Origin: an uncultured Clostridia bacterium
Lineage (GTDB): Bacteria > Bacillota > Clostridia > TANB77 > CAG-508
Length of the DNA: 55,703 nucleotides
Reading direction: 5' to 3'
Assembly (NCBI GenBank): GCA_949118805.1
Contig: CASAUJ010000005.1
Span: 1 to 55,703 of the forward strand
Position 1 is the first letter of the stretch; every line of letters begins with the position of its first letter. Below are positions 36,422 through 46,600 of this stretch, one piece after another. The translations under genes were made by a program, and so were the position numbers. The notes beneath the pieces were generated by a model that did no database searches, was not told where the DNA came from, and was given only the letters and a program-made list of their open reading frames with translations.

Positions 36422-37346
36422 ATGATAGAGGAAAAAACATTTTTTAATAAAGGAATTACATTGCTTGCATTAGTCATCACAATAATCATATTACTGATAT
36501 TAACAGGAGTAATGATGGCAACCTTGGTAGGAGAAGGTGGAATTTTAAACAAAGCTAAAACCGCTCAAAACGAAAATGAGGAAAAAACGGCAACGGAAAT
36601 CATCAACTTAAAAATAACGAATGTACAATTACAAAGTTATGAAGAAGAAGAGAAGATGCCAAACTTGCAATACTTAGCAGATCGATTGTATGAGGATCAT
36701 GAAATTCAATATGTTTATAATGAAAGTAAAAAAATAGCCAATTTAGAAAAGGAAAAAATTGTGGTTACAGGAGAAACAATCTTTACAAAATTAATAGATT
36801 ATCCTTATGAATTTGAAATTGATGGTTTTTTACGATTAGCTTCTATTAATGGAATAAAGGTAGCACAAAAAGATGAAAATGTAGTAACAATTAGTAAAGA
36901 AGAATACGAAAATTTGAAAAGTGAAAATGTAAGATTAACAGAAGAAAATACAAATTTAAAGCAGAATCATACAAAATTATTAGGAACATTTGCTAGCTGG
37001 AAAAAAGCATCCAATTGGAATGTAGCAGGATTGTCTGGAAATGTTTGCTATGATGAAAAAATGTGTGAAGTTGGAAATAATGAAGTTAAAATAAAAGAAG
37101 ACCGGAAAATATTTGATTTCTATGCTTTCTTATAATACAGATCCTTCAGGAGGAATTCCTAAATTTCAATTGTGGAGAAATGGAACCATGATTAAAGAAT
37201 ATCAAAATAATACTACAAGTGATAGTAAAGTAAAAGCTTCTATCACATTAGATCTGAAAGAGGGAGATTCTTTTATTGGAAAAATGTATGGAGGAGGAAA
37301 TAATCCAACATTTTTTGTAACAACATTTTATAAAATTTCAGAATAA
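36422..37346 (+). CDS. Prepilin-like surface protein, read with a +1 shift at CGGA
   Basis: A paralog of the gene at 35146, with prepilin helix ITLLALVITIIILLILTG and nearly the same NKAKTAQNENEEKTATEI and YEFEIDGFLRLASINGIKVA. The zero frame ends at 37135 after KIKED-CGG. Skipping the C at 37103 gives DGKYLISMLSYNTDPSGG, which aligns with EEDGIYYVEVMAMVD of the paralog, and continues to 37346. Read through, the length is 307 residues. A coiled coil (ENVRLTEENTNLKQNHTKLL) separates the halves. The paralog alignment is direct evidence, within the window, for the shift. Confidence 0.85.
37103..37106 (+). other. CGGA recoding site in prepilin-like gene (codon 228)
   Basis: The context is gaa-gac-CGGA-aaa-tat. 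The paralog at 35146 has a plain GGA at the matching glycine. Confidence 0.87.
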
Positions 37347-37353
37347 CAAAGAG

Positions 37354-37390
37354 GAAATAAAAAGTAATATGGAATCATATTACTTTTATT
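37354..37390 (+). terminator. Terminator after prepilin-like gene
   Basis: AAATAAAAAGTAATATG and CATATTACTTTTATTT pair around GAAT. Confidence 0.75.
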
Positions 37391-37418
37391 TGACTTATCA
37401 ATCAATTTACGCTACAAT
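37390..37418 (+). promoter_or_regulatory. Promoter of the nucleoside kinase gene
   Basis: TTGACT, a 17-nt spacer and TACAAT, 43 bp before the start. Confidence 0.75.
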
Positions 37419-37461
37419 AAAATTGAAAAAACAAAGGATAACAAGAAAGAGGAGGAAATTT

Positions 37462-39102
37462 ATGAAAATACAATATCAAGAGAAAATAATAGAATTAGGG
37501 GAAGAAAATACTATACAAGAATTATTAAAAGAAGAAATACAAAAAAGTAAGTATCCTGTAATAGGGGCAACTTTTAATAATGAATATGTTAATTTGGAAT
37601 ATCCAATCCAAAAAGAAGGGGAAATAAAATTAATTGATATCTCATCAAGAGAAGGAACGAAAATTTATCGTAGAACCCTAATCTACATTTTAGGAAAAGC
37701 TTTAGAAGAAGTGTGTCCAGATAAAAAAATAATGGTAAATTATCAATTGTCAAATTCTATGTTTTGTGAAATTGAAAATACAGAAATTACAGAAGATCTA
37801 ATTCAGAAGTTAAGTCATAGAATGCGTGAAATCGTACAAAAAGATTTAGCCATTAAACAAGTTATTATGAAAAGAAAAGAAGCAGAAGAGTTTTATCAAG
37901 AAAATGATATATCAAAAGGAAGATTGCAAGTTGATTTACAAGATAACCAAGAAATATTTATGTATTACTGTGAGGATTATTATAATTATTGTTATGGGAC
38001 CATTGCTAATCGAACAGGTATTACAAATGTATTTGAAATTATAAAATATGAAGATGGTTTTTTAGTAAGATATCCAACTTCAGCGAATCCAGAAGAATTA
38101 CCACCATTACAACTAACCAAAAAATTAGCATGGGCATTAAATGAATATGATGACATTCACAAAATTTTAAATATCAATACAGTTTATAAACTAAATAAAG
38201 AAATTGAAAAAGGAAATATCAAAGATATTATCATGTTAGATGAAGCATTACATGAAAAAAAGATTGCTAATATAGCAGATGAAATAGCCAAAAATCGAGA
38301 TGTAAAAATGATCTTAATTGCAGGACCATCTTCATCAGGAAAAACCACTTTTGCACAAAGATTAGGAATTCAGTTAAGAATTAATCGAATAAAACCAGTA
38401 ACGATTTCGGTAGATAATTACTTTGTAGAAAGAAAAGATACTCCAAGAGATGAAAATGGAAACTATGATTTTGAATGTATTGAAGCAATTGATTTAGCAC
38501 TATTTAATGATCATTTAACCAAATTGTTAAAGGGAGAAGAAATAGAAGTTCCAGAATTTGATTTTCATGTGGGAACTAAAAGATACAATGGAAAAAAACT
38601 AAAATTACAACCAGATCAAGTTTTAGTAATTGAAGGAATTCATTGTTTAAATGATAAATTAACAAGCAGTATTCCAAAAGAACAAAAATATAAAATTTAT
38701 ATTAGTGCATTAACTGTCCTAAATATGGATCGATATAATCGAATATCTACAACAGATACAAGATTAGTTAGAAGAATAGTAAGAGATTATCAATTTAGAG
38801 GTTATGATGCAAAACATACCATAGCAACATGGAATATGGTAAACAAAGGAGAAGAAAAAAACATATTTCCATATCAAGAAGAAGCCAATAGTATATTTAA
38901 CACTTCATTAATATATGAATTAGGTGCATTAAAAGAAATCGCATTACCATTATTAGAAGAAATCAAACAAGAAGATCCAGAATATGCAGAAGCAAGAAGA
39001 CTAATCAATATGTTAAAATATTTCAAATCTATACCAGCAAAAGATGTACCAACCCATTCATTACTAAAAGAATTTTTAGGAGGAGGAAGTTTTCAATATT
39101 AA
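37462..39102 (+). CDS. Nucleoside (uridine-like) kinase with TGS/tRNA-synthetase-like N-terminus
   Basis: A 546-residue protein of a family known in clostridia. The N-terminal TGS-like domain and a second part resembling the editing (SAD) domain of threonyl-tRNA synthetase are followed by a P-loop kinase of the uridine kinase/phosphoribulokinase type. Walker A is IAGPSSSGKTTFAQRLG (about residues 287-303). Later motifs are ISVDNYFVERKDTPRDENG and VIEGIHCLND. Substrate specificity is assumed from the family. ATG 37462 follows GAGGAGG; the open frame upstream overlaps the promoter. Confidence 0.87.
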   Translation: MKIQYQEKIIELGEENTIQELLKEEIQKSKYPVIGATFNNEYVNLEYPIQKEGEIKLIDISSREGTKIYRRTLIYILGKALEEVCPDKKIMVNYQLSNSMFCEIENTEITEDLIQKLSHRMREIVQKDLAIKQVIMKRKEAEEFYQENDISKGRLQVDLQDNQEIFMYYCEDYYNYCYGTIANRTGITNVFEIIKYEDGFLVRYPTSANPEELPPLQLTKKLAWALNEYDDIHKILNINTVYKLNKEIEKGNIKDIIMLDEALHEKKIANIADEIAKNRDVKMILIAGPSSSGKTTFAQRLGIQLRINRIKPVTISVDNYFVERKDTPRDENGNYDFECIEAIDLALFNDHLTKLLKGEEIEVPEFDFHVGTKRYNGKKLKLQPDQVLVIEGIHCLNDKLTSSIPKEQKYKIYISALTVLNMDRYNRISTTDTRLVRRIVRDYQFRGYDAKHTIATWNMVNKGEEKNIFPYQEEANSIFNTSLIYELGALKEIALPLLEEIKQEDPEYAEARRLINMLKYFKSIPAKDVPTHSLLKEFLGGGSFQY

Positions 39103-39174
39103 TGTGGGAGTGATTAAAGGGACACTCTTTAGAAGATAAAAAACTTAGAATAGATTGAGATAAAAGGAGAAAAA

Positions 39175-39489
39175 ATGGAATCTAAGAATTTTTTTGAAAT
39201 AGATGAAGAGTTTATTTGTGAAAATTGTGGAAAAAATGTTTCTAGATTAAATTATTCTTGTAGAAATCATTGTCCTCATTGTCTACACTCAAAACATGTG
39301 GATAAAAATCCAGGAGATCGTAAGGAAGAGTGTCATGGAGATTTAGAGCCAATAAGTTTGGAAATTGATAGTAAAAAGGGATATGTGATTGTATTTCGTT
39401 GCAAAAAGTGTGGAATGATCAGAAAAAATAAGGCTGCAAGAGATGATAATATGGATTTAATCATAGATTTAAGTAGCAAACCGATATAG
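39175..39489 (+). CDS. RNHCP-domain zinc-binding protein
   Basis: A 104-residue protein with the diagnostic RNHCPHC motif (SCRNHCPHCLHSKHVD) and two further cysteine pairs (CENCGKNV and CKKCGMIRKNKAARDDN). The family is small, zinc-binding by inference, and without known function. ATG 39175 follows AAAGGAG. It is convergent with the U32 peptidase gene, with a long hairpin repeat between them. Confidence 0.88.
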   Translation: MESKNFFEIDEEFICENCGKNVSRLNYSCRNHCPHCLHSKHVDKNPGDRKEECHGDLEPISLEIDSKKGYVIVFRCKKCGMIRKNKAARDDNMDLIIDLSSKPI

Positions 39490-39495
39490 GATATA

Positions 39496-39560
39496 TGTGC
39501 AATGGGGACGTTTCTTTTTTCACATCAAAAATGTGAAAAAAGAAACGTCCCCATTGCACA
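39496..39560. repeat. GGGGACGTTTCT-type perfect hairpin repeat
   Basis: Two inverted copies of the same unit (TGTGCAATGGGGACGTTTCT, continuing to TCACAT) face each other with a few bases between: a near-perfect hairpin of about 30 bp. It lies between two convergent genes and can terminate both. Confidence 0.85.
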
Positions 39561-42029
39561 TTAAATTTCACGATTTAAGTTTCCATTTGTATATTGTTTG
39601 CCTTCTATACGTCTACCTTCTTTTACGGTTTGTACAATGGTATTAATTTGTGAAATATTTTCTTCTAAAATGTCAATTCTAGCAAAATTGATAGAAAAAT
39701 CTTTGGGAGAGATAGAGGTGATTTTGCTATTAAACAGAGTAGTTACTGTTTGAATATTATCTGGTATAATTGGAAAATCCATTTGTAAACGATCTTTTAA
39801 AGAATAAGAATGCTCACTTTGACAACGAGCCTTGCAATTAGGATAGCATTTGTCTGTTTCTCCAAGTAAACAATAATTCATATTGATTAAAGGAATTCTT
39901 CCATAGACAATCATTTCTTTTTTTAAGTAATGGTAATTGCATAAAGTATGAAGTGTTTCTTTTTCTAATTCAGGAGATAAGGTAAATTGACTAATTCCTA
40001 ATTTTTTCAAAGTTAATACAGTTTGTAAATTAAATACATTAAAAGTATAGTTGGCAATTAATTTAAAATATTTATCTAAATCTGTAAATAATTCATTTAA
40101 AAGTAATATATTACAAATATTTGAAATGACAAATCCCTTAATTTCATAATTTTTTACAGAAGTTTCTGCATTTGCATAAAATAGATTTTTATAATTTCCT
40201 TTTACAATAGTGGGCATATAAATATAGGTACTAAAATTTTTACTTAAAGTTTTTAATATAGTTGCATATTTTTTATTAGTAAAAAACTTTAAAGGGATGT
40301 AAACACAATCAATATCAGAAGTTAATTTAGAATAATCAAAATCAAGATGTAATTGGTTTAACAAAACAGATATTTTAGCTGGGCTTGTGTCATTTTTGAT
40401 ATAATCTCTCATATCAGACAAAATAGCTTTTGTAATGACATGAGAAGTATCTTTATTTATTTGTTTTCTCTCATTTTTGGGATCAGTACGAGAACATTGA
40501 GAAATGGCATAAGCTTTTACCTGTTCTAAAGCATTTCTGCGTAATTCATTCAAAATACTTAATTTAGGAAGAAATATATTTTCATCTAAAACAACAGTTA
40601 TATTTTTAAATTGATAAGGAGTGGAGGAGGTTTTGGCTATTTGATTGATCACAACTTGCTTATCTAAAGGCTTGTTTTTAGCTTCCATAGGAACTTCATT
40701 GGACTCATATTGAAGATTTAAATTTTTATACAAGGGAAGCGTGCTAGCAGAAGTAATTTGAATAGAAATGGGTGCTTCTTTTTTAATAATTACTTTGCAA
40801 TTTAGTGGGATTTGACGCATTTCTTTTTGATAACTTTCTTTTGCTAAAATAGATAATTCTTTCGAAGACATTTTGTAAATTTTATCATTGCAAGAAATAT
40901 TACCTTTCATTCTACCAATTGTAACAGTTTGATTTATTTTAGTTTCAGTTATATTTTTATGATTGTCCATTAATTCAGAAATGGTATAAGAACCTTTTTC
41001 ATGTTCTAAAGAAATCGTATCTCCAATTTTAATAGATTCTTTTAATTTAACCGTAATTAATCCTTTATTTTTGTTATAGTTTTGTACTTTACCTAATAAT
41101 AGTCCCATATTATTAGGTTTTTCTTTAAAAACTAAATTTTTATTAGGTTCACTATCTAAATGTCCAGAAGAAGACATACCACGATTAAATACTTGCAATA
41201 ATGCTTTTTGATCAGCTTTATCAATTACATAAGGTTCATTTGAGAGCGCTAAATGAATATACTTTTTATAAATTCTGGTAACCGTTGCAACATATTCAGG
41301 AGATTTCATTCTACCTTCAATTTTTAAACATTTTACACCAGCTTGCATAAAAGAAGGAATGTAATCTAAACTACATAAATCACGTGTACTTAATAAATAT
41401 CCCTGATTGATTTTTTTATCATCTTCCATTAATTCAAAAGGAAGTCGACAAGGTTGAGCACATTTTCCACGATTTCCAGAACGTCCGCCTAACATACTAG
41501 AAAATAAGCATTGACCAGAATAAGAAATACATAAAGCACCATGAGCAAAACATTCAATTTCAATATTTGTATTTTTACAGATATAATCAATTTCATTCAT
41601 AGAAAGTTCTCGTGCTAAGACAATTCTTTTAAAACCAAGTTTTTGTAGTTCTAAAGCACCATTTAAATTGTGAACTGTCATTTGAGTACTACCATGAATT
41701 GGTAAATCAGGGAAACATTCAATTAATTTGGTAGCCAATCCTAAATCTTGTACAATAATAGCATCAATTCCAAATTGATAAGCAGCACTTGCTAAATCGA
41801 GAGCACTTTTCCATTCAGAATCTTTGATTAGAGTATTTAAAGTAAGATTTGTTTTTACGCCACGAATTTTAGCATAATGGATGGCTTCCTTTAGTTCCTC
41901 TAAATTAAAATTATGGGCAAAAGCTCTGGCACTGAAAATATCAGCTCCAAAGTATACACTATCAGCACCATTTTGAATGGCTGCTTTCAAACATTCGAAA
42001 TCACCAACAGGTGAAAGTAATTCTAACAT
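39561..42029 (-). CDS. U32-family peptidase/RNA hydroxylase-type protein with DUF3656-like part
   Basis: An 822-residue protein. The N-terminal U32 domain is clear: LLSPVGDFECLKAAIQNGADSV at the start and the family signature IECFAHGALCISYSGQCLFS (about residues 155-175), then GGRSGNRGKCAQPCRLPF. Cysteines in CFAHGALC, in RGKCAQPC and near the C-terminus (CYPNCKARC) may bind an iron-sulfur cluster. The family includes RlhA and TrhP, which hydroxylate RNA in E. coli, and the size and central beta region fit RlhA-like long forms. The precise role is not decided here. No in-frame CGG is present. Confidence 0.88.
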   Translation of the reverse strand: MLELLSPVGDFECLKAAIQNGADSVYFGADIFSARAFAHNFNLEELKEAIHYAKIRGVKTNLTLNTLIKDSEWKSALDLASAAYQFGIDAIIVQDLGLATKLIECFPDLPIHGSTQMTVHNLNGALELQKLGFKRIVLARELSMNEIDYICKNTNIEIECFAHGALCISYSGQCLFSSMLGGRSGNRGKCAQPCRLPFELMEDDKKINQGYLLSTRDLCSLDYIPSFMQAGVKCLKIEGRMKSPEYVATVTRIYKKYIHLALSNEPYVIDKADQKALLQVFNRGMSSSGHLDSEPNKNLVFKEKPNNMGLLLGKVQNYNKNKGLITVKLKESIKIGDTISLEHEKGSYTISELMDNHKNITETKINQTVTIGRMKGNISCNDKIYKMSSKELSILAKESYQKEMRQIPLNCKVIIKKEAPISIQITSASTLPLYKNLNLQYESNEVPMEAKNKPLDKQVVINQIAKTSSTPYQFKNITVVLDENIFLPKLSILNELRRNALEQVKAYAISQCSRTDPKNERKQINKDTSHVITKAILSDMRDYIKNDTSPAKISVLLNQLHLDFDYSKLTSDIDCVYIPLKFFTNKKYATILKTLSKNFSTYIYMPTIVKGNYKNLFYANAETSVKNYEIKGFVISNICNILLLNELFTDLDKYFKLIANYTFNVFNLQTVLTLKKLGISQFTLSPELEKETLHTLCNYHYLKKEMIVYGRIPLINMNYCLLGETDKCYPNCKARCQSEHSYSLKDRLQMDFPIIPDNIQTVTTLFNSKITSISPKDFSINFARIDILEENISQINTIVQTVKEGRRIEGKQYTNGNLNREI

Positions 42030-42386
42030 AAAAAAACCTCTTTTCTTGGTTCTTATTATATCATAAAAAGAAAGAAAACAAGTATTATTTATAAGAATTA
42101 ATAAAAAAGTAGAATAAGATTAAAAATTCTCGTAATTATAAATAGTGATATAAAATCTTTCTAGAAAATTAGCAAAAAAGGAAGGAAAGAGAGATGGGGT
42201 AAGGGGAGATGACAGGCATAGTTAATGTTAAAAATAAATGCAAATGATTCCGATGTAATAATTTATAATTTCCTGCGTGCTTAAAGTTTTTAAATGTTGT
42301 TAAAGGAAGATTTATAAAACAGCTTCTTGACGAAAAAAATATCTAATGATAAAATAAAGACGAATTAAGGCAATTGGGAGGAAAAA
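42030..42386. other. AT-rich intergenic region between divergent genes
   Basis: A minus-strand TATAAT near 42045 may serve the U32 gene. A + strand promoter (TTGACG, 17 nt, TAAAAT) is listed separately. Between them, the G-rich stretch GATGGGGTAAGGGGAGATGAC at about 42193 and the following AT-rich 100 nt show no ORF, repeat or stable hairpin that I can support. Confidence 0.5.
42327..42355 (+). promoter_or_regulatory. Promoter of the cadherin-like protein gene
   Basis: TTGACG, a 17-nt spacer and TAAAAT, 32 bp before the ATG. Confidence 0.75.
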
Positions 42387-43274
42387 ATGAAAAAGAGAAT
42401 CGCTATTATAGTTGTTAGTATTAGCATTATATTAGGAATATTTACAATTTCAAGTAATGCTGTAAATGAAATAGAGAATACCAATACAGGAAATGATGTA
42501 ACATCTGGGGAGGTAGAAAAATCAGGGAATGCCAATTTAGGAAATTTAGGAATTAGACCACATGATTTTACTGGATTTAAGCATAAAATTACTTCTTATG
42601 AAGTAGTTGTACCAGAAGATACAGAAGAAATAGAAATATATGCAAAAACGCAAGACGCAAGTGCAACTGTGACAGGAACAGGAATGAAAAAATTAGAAGT
42701 AGGAGAAAATGTATTTGAAGTAGTAGTTACCGCAGAAGATGGAGCCACTAGGAAAACTTATACGTTGAACGTGATTCGTGAAGTGGTACAGGAAAGAGAA
42801 GAGGAAGAAGAACCAAGGGAAGAAAATAGGGACACTACTGTGAAGGAGAATCAAACCGATAAAGAAATACAACCAAGACAAACTATGACACAAAATAGAG
42901 AGAGAGAACAAGAAAAAACAGAAGAAGGAAAAACACCAATCATCATTTTTGGTGCAATTATAGTAACAATATTGGTAATTGGTGCAATAGGTGTAGTAGT
43001 TTATCAAAAGAATCAAAAATTAGAAGAAGAATTTTTAGGAGAATATGGTTCGGAAGAAGAGGAAATTCCAAAAGCATTAAAGGGAAAAAGATTTCAAGAA
43101 GAGTCAAAAGAGGAAAATTTAGAACAAGATTTTGAAAAAATGCAAAAAGATAAATTAAAAGAAGAATTTTTAAATGGCTATACTTCACAAGTGGATTTGA
43201 ATTTTGAAGTCGAAGAACGTACTTATCAAGATAATCGAAGAATAGGAAAACATAAAGGAAAAAGATTTAAATAA
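42387..43274 (+). CDS. Secreted/membrane protein with cadherin-like beta-sandwich domain
   Basis: A 295-residue protein. It has a signal peptide (about residues 4-25), then a short Asn/Gly-rich region. A cadherin-like beta-sandwich domain of about 80 residues follows (HKITSYEVVVPEDTEEIEI ... GENVFEVVVTAEDGATRKTYTLNV, the usual closing motif). A Glu/Gln/Arg-rich linker leads to one transmembrane helix (about residues 185-207), then a charged cytoplasmic tail. The outside domain probably mediates cell-surface contacts (inference). Confidence 0.83.
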   Translation: MKKRIAIIVVSISIILGIFTISSNAVNEIENTNTGNDVTSGEVEKSGNANLGNLGIRPHDFTGFKHKITSYEVVVPEDTEEIEIYAKTQDASATVTGTGMKKLEVGENVFEVVVTAEDGATRKTYTLNVIREVVQEREEEEEPREENRDTTVKENQTDKEIQPRQTMTQNREREQEKTEEGKTPIIIFGAIIVTILVIGAIGVVVYQKNQKLEEEFLGEYGSEEEEIPKALKGKRFQEESKEENLEQDFEKMQKDKLKEEFLNGYTSQVDLNFEVEERTYQDNRRIGKHKGKRFK

Positions 43275-43340
43275 AATTAGCAGAGGACTGTAATCATATC
43301 AATTAACAATGATAATGTACCACAAAAAGATTTTAGAAAT

Positions 43341-43371
43341 AAAAAAAGCGAGGTTTAAACTCGCTTTTTAA
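43341..43371 (+). terminator. Terminator between convergent genes
   Basis: AAAAAGCGAG and CTCGCTTTTT pair around a T/A-rich loop. Confidence 0.85.
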
Positions 43372-43383
43372 AATGTGCTTAAA

Positions 43384-43500
43384 TTAGCAACATCCTCCTC
43401 TGTTACCACCGCAACAACAACAGATTAATAATATTAGGATTATAATCCAGCAACAATCATCACCAAATCCGAATCCACCGCATCCTCTATTTTCTGGCAT
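43384..43500 (-). CDS. Tiny Gly/Cys-rich membrane protein (38 aa, YjcZ-like)
   Basis: A 38-codon ORF with a strong ribosome binding site (AAGGAGG 7 nt before ATG). The N-terminus is Gly-rich (GCGGFGFGDD). It has one hydrophobic helix (CCWIIILILLICCCC) and a Gly/Cys end (GGNRGGCC). The plan, Gly-rich head plus one membrane segment, recalls the YjcZ/sporulation tiny proteins of Firmicutes, but eight cysteines is unusual. It is not overlapped by other genes. Confidence 0.65.
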   Translation of the reverse strand: MPENRGCGGFGFGDDCCWIIILILLICCCCGGNRGGCC

Positions 43501-43681
43501 AGTCTAGACCTCCTTCCATAAAGAAATATGTTTCGTTTCTTTTTTCTTTTGTTGTTTTCCTTTGTATGATATATCATATGAAAATAGAAAAAATGTGTTA
43601 CTAATTTAAAAAATTAATTTGTTCGCTTTTTTCTTTTCGCAAAATATGATACAATTTAAAAATTAGAAAGGGAGAAAAAGG

Positions 43682-46600
43682 ATGTCAGATCAACCAAAAA
43701 AAGTAGGGGAAGTATTTTGTGATTATAAAACAAATGCGAATATAAAATACGCACAAATACAAGCGCTAAATGTCATCAAGAAAACGAATACATTACAAGT
43801 CATTTTATATTTAGATGAATACATAGAAATAAAAGAAATATGGTATTTTGAAAATTTTCTAAAAGAAAGATTTCAATTTCAACAGATTGACATTGCCATA
43901 AATTATCATGAAAAAGTAGAAAAAAAATCAATTGCAACTGAGTGGAAAAACATAATTGCTTATATGTCACACAAATATCCACTTACGAAACCAATGCTAT
44001 TACTAAAAAGTGAAGTAGAAGAACAAGGGGATATGATAGCCATTCAAATGCATATCAAAGGAGCAGATTTTTTAAAAGCTAAAAGAACCGATCAAGAATT
44101 ACAAAAGACGATAAAGAACTTATTTGGAAAAGAATATAAAATTGAAATAACTGAAAAATTATCACAAAGTGAAATGAAAGAAATTCAAGAAAATATAAAA
44201 AGACAAGAAGAACAAATGATAGCCCATATAGAGAAAGAAAACAGGCAACATGCCATCGAAAAAGAAATGAGCTTAGAACAAGTGCCAGAATATAATGACT
44301 TAGATTATGTCCCTCCTACTGACTTAGAAGGTTATATACCAGAAGAAATGGAAATGCCAGAAAGGGAAGAGCAAGAATACATCATGGGAAAACCATCTAG
44401 AGCAAAAGAGAAATACATTAAAATTAAAGATATTACAGCCAATGATGGGAAAGTAACTTTGGAAGGAAGGCTAGTGACAATTCAGGTACGAGAAACCAAA
44501 TCTGGAAAAGGAATGATTATTTTTGATTTATATGATGGAACAGGGACGATTACTTGTAAATCGTTTGGAAAGGATTATGAAGAAGGAAAACAAATCGAAG
44601 AAAAGATAAGTCATGCAAAAACTATTAAAGCCAGTGGAAAAGCACAATTAGACAATTATGCAGGAGATGTTACTGTTATGGTAAATACGATTGTAGAAAC
44701 CAATGCAGAGTTACCAGAATTACCAACAGAAGAAGAAATAGAAGATACTCCACTTATTTTAGGAAATACACAAAACATTACAGAACCACTGGTAAAGGTA
44801 GAAGACTTAGGGGTAGATGATGGGAAAATAGCATTACAAGGAGAAGTTATTTTTTCAGAAGATCGAACTTTAAAATCCGGAAAAACATTATTTAGTTTTG
44901 ATTTATATGATGGAACAAGTACCATTACTTGTAAAGCTTTCTTAGAAAAAGAAAAGGCAAAAAGAACGATGAAAAGGATTCAAAATGCAAAAGGATTGAT
45001 GGTAGCAGGAACAGCACAAATGGATACTTTTTCCAATGAATTAACCGTAATGGCGAATACGATTATAGAAACAGAAAATGAGATAAAAAAAGAAGCTAGG
45101 CAAGACAATAGTGAAGTAAAAAGGGTAGAATTACATATGCATACCCAAATGAGTCAAATGGATGCCATGACATCAGCAAAAGAATTAATAAAGAGAGCCA
45201 TGAAATGGGGAATGAAATCGATTGCTATTACCGATCATGGAGTGGTACAAGCTTTTCCAGAGGCCCATAAAATGTTAGGTTATGATAATCCAGATATGAA
45301 AATTTTATATGGAGTAGAAGCCTATTTAGCGCCAGATAAAAATGCCATTGTAACAAATGGTCAAGGACAAGATATCGATACTACTTATTGTGTACTTGAT
45401 TTAGAAACAACAGGATTTTCAGCAACCACAGAAAAAATTACAGAAGTGGGAATTATGAAAATGAAAAATGGCGAAGTAGTGGATACATTTAGTTGCTTTG
45501 TGAATCCAGAAAAACATATCCCACAAAGAGTAACAGAGGTTACTAATATAACAGATGATATGGTAAAAGATGCTGAAACCATCGATCAGGTTTTTCCTAA
45601 AATATTAGAATTTATAAAAGGATCTGTTTTAGTGGCTCATAATGCCCCTTTTGATATGGGATTTTTAAAACAAAATGCAAAAACATTAGGTTATGAATTT
45701 CATTATACTTATTTAGATACCTTAAGTTTAGCCAAAGACTTATTTCCCGATTATAAAAAATATAAATTAGGAAAAATTGCAGAAAATTTAGGCATTAAAG
45801 TAGAAGTAGCCCATCGTGCTTTAGATGATGTAGATACAACAGTAAAGGTTTTTAAAGTGATGATCGATTTACTAAAAAAACGTGGAGCGAAAACGGTGGA
45901 TGACATTGATTTAGTAAGTAGTACAGAAGAAGCAAAAAAAGAAAGCTATAAAAAATTAAAAACTTATCATGCCATTATTTTAGCTAAAAATTATATTGGA
46001 TTACGTAATTTATATAGACTAGTATCTTTATCCCATTTAGACTATTTTTATAGAAAACCTAGAATTTTAAAAAGTTTATATCAAAAATATTCCGAAGGAT
46101 TAATTTTAGGAAGTGCTTGTGAAGCGGGAGAATTATATCAAGCCATTGAACAAGGGAAAACAGATGAAGAAATTGAAGCCATTGCTAATGATTATGATTA
46201 TTTAGAAATTCAACCAATTGGGAACAATCAATTCTTGATTCGAAATGAAGTGGTAAAAGATGAAGAAGCTTTGCGTGATATCAACCGAAAAATAGTAGAG
46301 TTAGGAGAAAAATTAAACAAACCAGTTGTAGCAACTTGTGATGTTCACTTTATGGATCCGCAAGATGAAGTTTATAGACGTATTTTAGAAGCAGGACAAG
46401 GATATGAAGATGCTGATAATCAAGCCCCTTTATATTTGAGAACAACGGAAGAAATGCTAGAAGAATTTAGTTATTTAGGAAAAGAAAAGGCATATGAAGT
46501 AGTAGTAACCAATACCAATTTGATTTCTGATATGTGTGATCGAATTAGTCCTATTTCACCAGAAAAGTGTCCTCCTCACATTCCAGGATGTGAACAAACG

